Below, piece after piece: positions 58,593 to 64,000 of a DNA stretch of 64,000 nt (positions are counted from its first letter, which is position 1; each line of letters starts with the position of its first letter). Both the position numbers and the translations under genes were made by a program. Source of the DNA: Mesodorylaimus sp. YZB2_4 (taxonomy: Eukaryota > Nematoda > Enoplea > Dorylaimida > Dorylaimidae); contig JASANH010000913.1 of NCBI GenBank assembly GCA_030248295.1, positions 310,001 to 374,000 on the forward strand, written 5' to 3'. The notes below the pieces were generated by a model. That model ran no database searches. It was not told the origin of the DNA and saw nothing but the letters and a program-made list of their open reading frames with translations.

Positions 58593-60555
58593 ATGGATAT
58601 GATAGCTTGGATGATCAGAGCAGCCGTTTTGGCTTTTCTGTCCTTCCTGTCCCTTGCCACGTGTCCCCACGGACTCCCCAGATACCGTGACCCCAGAACG
58701 GACAAAGGTTACTGCTACATCGTGTTGAGGCATTATGAGATTGAACAAATTAAAAAAGGTATGTGGAACGAATCTCCCCGCAGGAAAAATTACAAAGGTC
58801 CAGGTCGAATGTATGGTCAGGACGTTTGGGATCTTGTTGACGAGTATCCAGACGCAGTTCGAATGTGCTCCATGGTATCTCGCATCGAACCTGAACTGAG
58901 ACAACGTTTTTCGTATGAATGCGTAACTGCATCATCTTTTGGTTTTAAAAAAGATTACAGCAATTGTCCGTTCATGGAAATTTTCAAAGAGAAGTGGACA
59001 ACTGTACCAGGACCCGACCTGCGACTTCGGCTACCAATGCCTGAAACTCCAGAACACGTGGAATGGATCATCAAAAATCTGCTCGTCGATGAGTATCATG
59101 CAACGCATATATACAATACCAAGGACAGACTTACAAATAATTGGGGATATACGGTAAGATTAAAATGCACTGTCAGGCAGCCAGGATCTTTCTTGATCAC
59201 CCTTTGTCAGCCTGGACCAGCCTGCTCCAAAGGCGCATCAAACCTTGTGTAACCTTTTCCAGTTTCATTTCATGAATTTTTTGCTAATATACATACAGTA
59301 TACATGGTTTCGTCTAGCAGAGGGGAACCAGGGCGGACATATTGATTCTGCATTTTGCGGTTACATAGCAGCATCGGCCGCATGTAATAGTGCATAGAGC
59401 TCATCAGGAGAAAGTCTAACTCCGACCAGTTAATCATACAGCAGGCAGCAATGAAGATGACACGACGTTCAGCGGTCCGCCTCTGGCGCCGCGTGTTCAG
59501 TGAGGGGTGGTTGTTCGACTAGCAGCTCAGTAAATGATTTCTTCTGCAATGTATCCATTCACGCTTGAGTGAGCGTGAGCATTCAGCAATGCAGTAAGAT
59601 GTGAGCATAAATATAAACAGCAATGGAGCTTAGAAAGTAGGTACATTTGATGATCAGTCGGAGGTCCATCGTTAGTTTACGCTCGTGTCTTCCCTAACCT
59701 TAAAACGACCCCAGAAAATTATTTATGGCCCACCTCTCTCGCCCATAGCCTGGCTGTCTTTTAAAAAAACCGTTTCTATTACAGCCTGGACCTAACCGTG
59801 GAAAAATGTGGCTCGGGATCAAGAAATCCACCAGCTACGATACACTACGCGAAAACGGTCCAGAACACCATGTAACCTATCTGAAGAACAAGCCTGGCGA
59901 GTGCGGTTATTTGTACAGGGGTTATCACACTAATAATGATGCAGTCAACAGTGAGACAGAAGACGGTGTGGGTGAAAATCAATTTCGAAGAGGCAGGCGC
60001 ACTGGCTTATATTGGGTCTCGTGCAATCAAAGGCTGGAAGATGATTCGACTTACGACTACGAAATCGGACGACACATGGTCGCCTGCGAGTTTCACGAGC
60101 CCCAAGATTGTGTGCAGGAACTGATCAAGGACCAGTGCAAATACTCGCACTTGCACGACTACTGCATGGTTGCTGGAAATTACAGGGTTGTCAAAGACCC
60201 AACAGTGCCCAGATTTTCCAAACCTTGCCGCCAAAACTCCACTTACCGCACCAGTGACGTACCCTGCGAGAAACGCTACCATTCCATGTGCAAGCAGGAC
60301 TGCGTTTACAACTGGATCGACGAGACCGAGTGCTTCGTAGAAGAGGGCGGGGAAAAATACAAGTGCACGGCCAGTGATGGCATAGGCATGGTCTGGCAAA
60401 GATTGAATGTCACCATTCGTGGAGCGTATGGGGGCGTGCCATGCCCGACTGAGACCTTGCGACTCGGTAATTGCTTGTGCAAGGCTAGCCAGGCAAAAGT
60501 TGAAAAAATGATCATGATACCTCTGATTTTACTAGCTTTTCTAGCTTCTCACTAA
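58593..60555 (+). CDS. Secreted Cys-rich protein with a TSP1-like module and hydrophobic tail
   Basis: Two exons, 58593-59153 and 59785-60555 (intron GTAAGA...TATTACAG), give 443 aa. I chose the ATG at 58593, which opens a signal peptide (MDMIAWMIRAAVLAFLSFLSLATC). Upstream in-frame ATGs exist but would bury it. The N-terminal half has paired cysteines (CPHGLPRYRD, GYCYIVL, VRMCSMV, YECVTAS, NCPFMEIF) that I do not recognise. Near residues 356-417 a thrombospondin type-1-like pattern appears: CKQDCVYNWIDETECFVEEG...CTAS, RLNVTIRGAYGGVPCPTETL and GNCLC. Possible N-glycosylation sites are NES, NST and NVT. The last 17 residues (VEKMIMIPLILLAFLASH region) are hydrophobic and end the protein, fitting a GPI-attachment signal or a short anchor. 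It is likely a cell-surface or extracellular-matrix protein; the precise family is unknown. Confidence 0.82.
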
Positions 60556-60559
60556 CTAT

Positions 60560-62080
60560 CGAGGACGAGTGCCATAATTGGCTTCTTGTTGATTGATAAT
60601 GTTTATTTCCTTAAATTTAAAATTAAAATATCATCTTTCAACTTTTGCAACAAGTCAGAACTTAAAACCATTAAATGTTTCATAGATTAAGGTTTTTAAT
60701 AATGTCATAATATTTATTTCAGTTTTTCCTGGCGATAAATACATGCAATTACAACGGATGAAAATCCTCCAGAGATTTCTTATAATCGGGATAGATTTCG
60801 CTCGCATATAACAAATTTTGTTTAATTTTTATTCGGTATCTTTTTGAAGTAAAAATTGATTTATCGCAGTTCGCGGTTTCACAACTCTTTTCAGGTTTTG
60901 CTTATCCCCAACAGGGCAGGAATCTTCAGCGATCTGTCTGCAGCTTGACTTGCACTAGATTCTGGATCAGGTCGATTTCAACACGACGGCTTGGGTTCAC
61001 CCAAACTTTCGGGGTGGGCTGACCCGATTTGTTATAAACATCAGAAGTCAGACCTCGGCTGGTCCCACCTATTCATCACAGTTGCTAGAACTTCAAATTA
61101 GAACTTAGGAAGGTACTGCATGGGCTTTCAAGCAACAAATGCAGAAAAATTGGTCATACTTATTTCTCTAAATTACCAAATCGAGCCAGTCGCAGCAACG
61201 CCAGTGGTGCAGCCTGAAACACATATTGAATGCAATAGACAATGAATCAGTGCATACTGCCCTGTCCTGGCACAATGCTCAGATACTGAAGTGCTCGATG
61301 TGATCGAACAGGCGACCAGGTCCTATGGCTTACCAGTAACCTCGATAATGAAATTGTAACCTCGCTGTATGAAATCGATCTTTTACACATTATTTTAAAA
61401 TGATCCCCGACCGGTTAAAGTAGAATTTATGATGGTTCGGGCCTTGAAAAAAATTCCTCGAAAATTTCTCAATTATACAAACTCTACGTCAACTGAAAAT
61501 AACTAGTCGACTGATACCGGAATCTCTGCGATAGATTGCTGATGGGCAAGTCGCTAATGGCACGTGATTCGAATTCAGAACCATTGCCATGCCTTAAACT
61601 AATTCTACCACAGCAGGAGCCTGAATTTTTCGAATTGTGATTTTTCGGAGCGGGCCTTGACCCACGGAAGGAACCTGAGACATCAACCCAACGGGTTTCT
61701 GCGTTGTGGGAAGAGTGTGCTGTATGACCTGGCATTGGAGGCGAGCGAATACGGCTCTGTGAACGAAGCGGCCAGTCAAGGCAACCAGGTACTTAAACCT
61801 TCCCCACAGGCCAAACACGCATATTAGACCCAAAAATTTATGTGATTATTATACATGTATGTACGGGTATTTATTGGCAGAGTCAGTAGCAAGCATTGAT
61901 TCCGCGTTTTTCAGTTATGCGTTTTTATTAATGCCATGTTCAATAAAAGCTTTCAAGAATATCTTGAAAAAGTTGTGAAAAAGGTCAAGATTCCAAAACC
62001 AATTGATTTTTTGAGGCGTAAGCAGAAACTAATCTTGGCGTGTGTCACACGGCTAACACAAGAAAGAAGCTAAGGTAACT
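60560..62080. other. No gene recognised; repeat fragment
   Basis: About 61676-61706 (CTGAGACATCAACCCAACGGG) is a copy of the CATCAACCCG family. The rest, including 61090-61500, shows nothing I can support. Confidence 0.4.
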
Positions 62081-63234
62081 CTAACCATATTTTATCACAT
62101 TTATCAAAATCATGATCAGCGCAATATTTTCCACAGATGTACTCGAGCTATACAATATTCTACTTCGACCTCTACTTGTCACTGACTGCGTCGAAGTTTT
62201 TCGCTCGCCAATCGTTTCAGGACAAATAAAACGAATATCTGGTACTATGAACTTTATAGAGGGAAATAATATATAGCAACTAGAATTAGCTGGAAAATTA
62301 TATTCTTTCATTTTGTTGTCGAACTCGCCTGCAAAATGTCATCCTATCGATAATATTATTACCAACTCAATATGTACCTGGCCTTAATTCAATATTGCAT
62401 GCCTTGCTGATATCAGGCGTCTTGAACATTAAAATCAGAATTCCCTGCTGGCAAGTGTAAGCCACACAAGCAGGGGATACTCGAACTACAGGCATGGCCC
62501 AAGATGCGTTGATGAAACTGACACAAATTGTGCCATTGCCAACTGAAAGTCCATGCTTGGCTTCGAGCTCGTCCTGAATTGTGATCAGTTCGCAATAAGG
62601 ACTGACAAAATTCTTTTTGTTGCCAGTCCACAAAATGTCATCATAGTAGTTCTGCTCGCATTGGGTCTCGTCCTGCTTCGAGGATCGGCCGCATCCTAAA
62701 CGCGCCCGGCCGTCCAATGAACACAAAGGCTGAAAAATCATCAAAATGTTACAAATCACCAGAAAGTAAAAACTACTCAGATTACAGTAATCACACGCTG
62801 CTGTCTGTCGCAAAATGGCCGCATTAATTTCACATCCTTCTGACTCGGAGATGATAAATTTAAAAGTTCCTTGCAATCTTTTTCGGCCACTTCGCATCCA
62901 CGTTCTTGTGGTCGACTAAGTGTAAGTGGTTCAGCCTTGCTCATGTCTACATCGTACCAAGAACTGTCTTTTAAAGCGGCCAGCGTAAAGTTGGACAGCT
63001 TTTGATAAGAGGCGTAAACAGGTGCCATTATTTCATCTGGGAGAAGGCGCATGCTCCAATGACCCCCACTTTGGACCAATTCATTCTGCTCGTATCTCGC
63101 TTCGATTTCGATTCCTTCCAGGCTCGGACAATTGTAGTGATCTCTGGCAATTTGAACTACAGTTGGTAACATGGTTATCGGCACTGGATTCGTTGTCCAA
63201 TCACGTTGTACTTTCTTCCATGTAATGTTTTCGA
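62081..63234 (-). CDS. Leishmanolysin-like (M8) metalloprotease, C-terminal half
   Basis: Three minus-strand exons in phase: 63234-62795, 62729-62378, 62289-62081 (332 aa plus stop). The first reads VENITWKKVQRDW, VVQIARDHYNCPSLEGIEIE and GGHWSMRLLPDEIMAP, whose His is the likely third zinc ligand of M8 enzymes. FTLAALKDSSWYDVDMSKAE, ERGCEVAEKDC and PFCDRQQR follow. The second has CSLDGRARLGCG, YYDDILW and paired cysteines to YTCQQG; the third gives VPDIRFICPE and ends in a hydrophobic stretch (NIALIMILINVIKYG), a possible membrane or GPI tail. M8 enzymes cleave extracellular or intracellular proteins in migration, mitosis and host contact. The HExxH half must lie upstream; I did not find it between 63235 and the window edge, so the gene is partial here or has lost it. 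Confidence 0.85.
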
Positions 63235-63568
63235 CTAGAAATGATGCAAAACGCAACATGAGGGTGGCCAGACGCTCAAAGCAAATCCTTTCGCACGTGA
63301 CCCTAAAAACCTCCACAAAACCTTTAGCGCTTATCCAAAAGCCGCCAATAATCCCCTCACAAAAAACACTGGCGGTATCAACAAACTGTAATCACAATGA
63401 GGTCAGATAAGGGGAGTGTCACGCTTTTACTTAACGGCTCCTTGCTAGCTGCAACATTTCTTCGAGAAAATCGAATGCCTCATAAGCATCTTCGAAAACA
63501 AGATAAGTGGGTATATCTCCAGCTTCTTTGATTACCATCAATAGTGTATATCTAAGAATCAAACATTT

Positions 63569-63805
63569 TCATCGCGGTAGCGCAATAAAATTATAGGGTT
63601 GAGCACCGCAAAATTTTAAGCCAAACCTTGAGGATCTATACTGTGTCATTGATTCTATCACGCAGCTTTTTTTTGCAATCAGAGACATTGTAGAAAACAT
63701 TCGTTCAATTGAAGCATTCGAAAAAAGTAAAGAAAATGAACGTAGGACAGGCCGTCTGTTAGGATCGAGCAAAATGAATCTTGACAGAGAAACGTGTAAG
63801 GCCAT
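63569..63805 (-). pseudogene. hAT-transposase C-terminal fragment (tentative)
   Basis: The minus-strand frame reads RFILLDPNRRPVLRSFSLLF, SNASIERMFSTMSLIAKK then MTQYRSSRFGLKF. The SNAxxER-[VIM]-FS...(N or I) pattern followed by an RFGLK block about 20 residues on is the usual hAT dimerisation-region signature as I know it. No DDE or BED part was found nearby, so it is a relic or one exon of a larger copy outside the window. It sits where the upstream half of the adjacent M8 gene would be expected. Confidence 0.5.
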
Positions 63806-64000
63806 GATTTATCGTGCTTACGATTAGTAGTGTGTACCACTGACTGTGTGGTGACGCAAAAGGCAATAATATTCCCCTTCCAACAAGGAAATACACATAA
63901 AAACGAGTTGGCTGGGCGATCTTGACCATATCTGCCTAATCCTTGGTCGTGGAACGATCTAAGATATATCAAAATGATCGCAAGATGATGACCTATCGAA

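Noticed and set aside
1-64000. CRISPR arrays, rRNA, integrated virus or bacterial contamination
   Set aside because: No regularly spaced direct repeats with unique spacers, no rRNA-like blocks, no viral polymerase, capsid or envelope motifs, and introns throughout.

Overview
The window is nuclear DNA of an animal, most likely a bilaterian invertebrate. Genes are split by GT-AG introns, many only about 35-70 bases long. Two conserved animal genes could be assembled exon by exon: a FARP-type FERM/RhoGEF/PH protein and a tandem pair of POLDIP2 genes. Metazoan-type leishmanolysin (M8) proteases are also present. No bacterial operon, CRISPR array or rRNA is visible. I cannot name the phylum from sequence alone.

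Layout. 0.2-0.8 kb: an inverted-repeat element. 2.7-15.7 kb, minus strand: four genes for small secreted proteins made of Asn/Ser/Pro-rich repeats; three share a TATA box about 70-78 bases before the start codon. A broken M8 protease gene (7.6-4.5 kb, minus), whose intron holds a dead Tc1/mariner transposase, and a nested repeat block (8.3-9.1 kb) lie among them. 17.1-25.6 kb, minus: two POLDIP2 paralogues head to tail, every coding exon located (369 and 312 aa). 26.5-29.5 kb: a dense nest of DNA transposons. 31.1-50.9 kb, plus: the FARP gene, 22 exons, with introns stuffed with mobile elements. 51-58 kb: gene-poor repeats, including a 714-bp terminal-inverted-repeat element, a perfect 50-bp palindrome and a TATACAT satellite. 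58.6-60.6 kb, plus: a two-exon secreted cysteine-rich protein with a thrombospondin-1-like module and a hydrophobic C-terminal tail. 63.2-62.1 kb, minus: the 3' half of a second M8 protease. 63.6-63.8 kb: a relic resembling the end of a hAT transposase.

The most distinctive content is (i) the secreted-repeat cluster, especially the 373-aa protein whose repeats are separated by KPSRGRR, a furin/prohormone-convertase-like site preceded by a Gly, so that it looks like a multi-copy peptide precursor; and (ii) a landscape of non-autonomous elements with 8-bp target duplications (hAT-like) whose subterminal regions are each filled with a family-specific short word (AACTGAA, CCCATACCC, CGGGGACGGGG and others). 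All calls are by reading and splicing the sequence by eye; no alignment or search was run.
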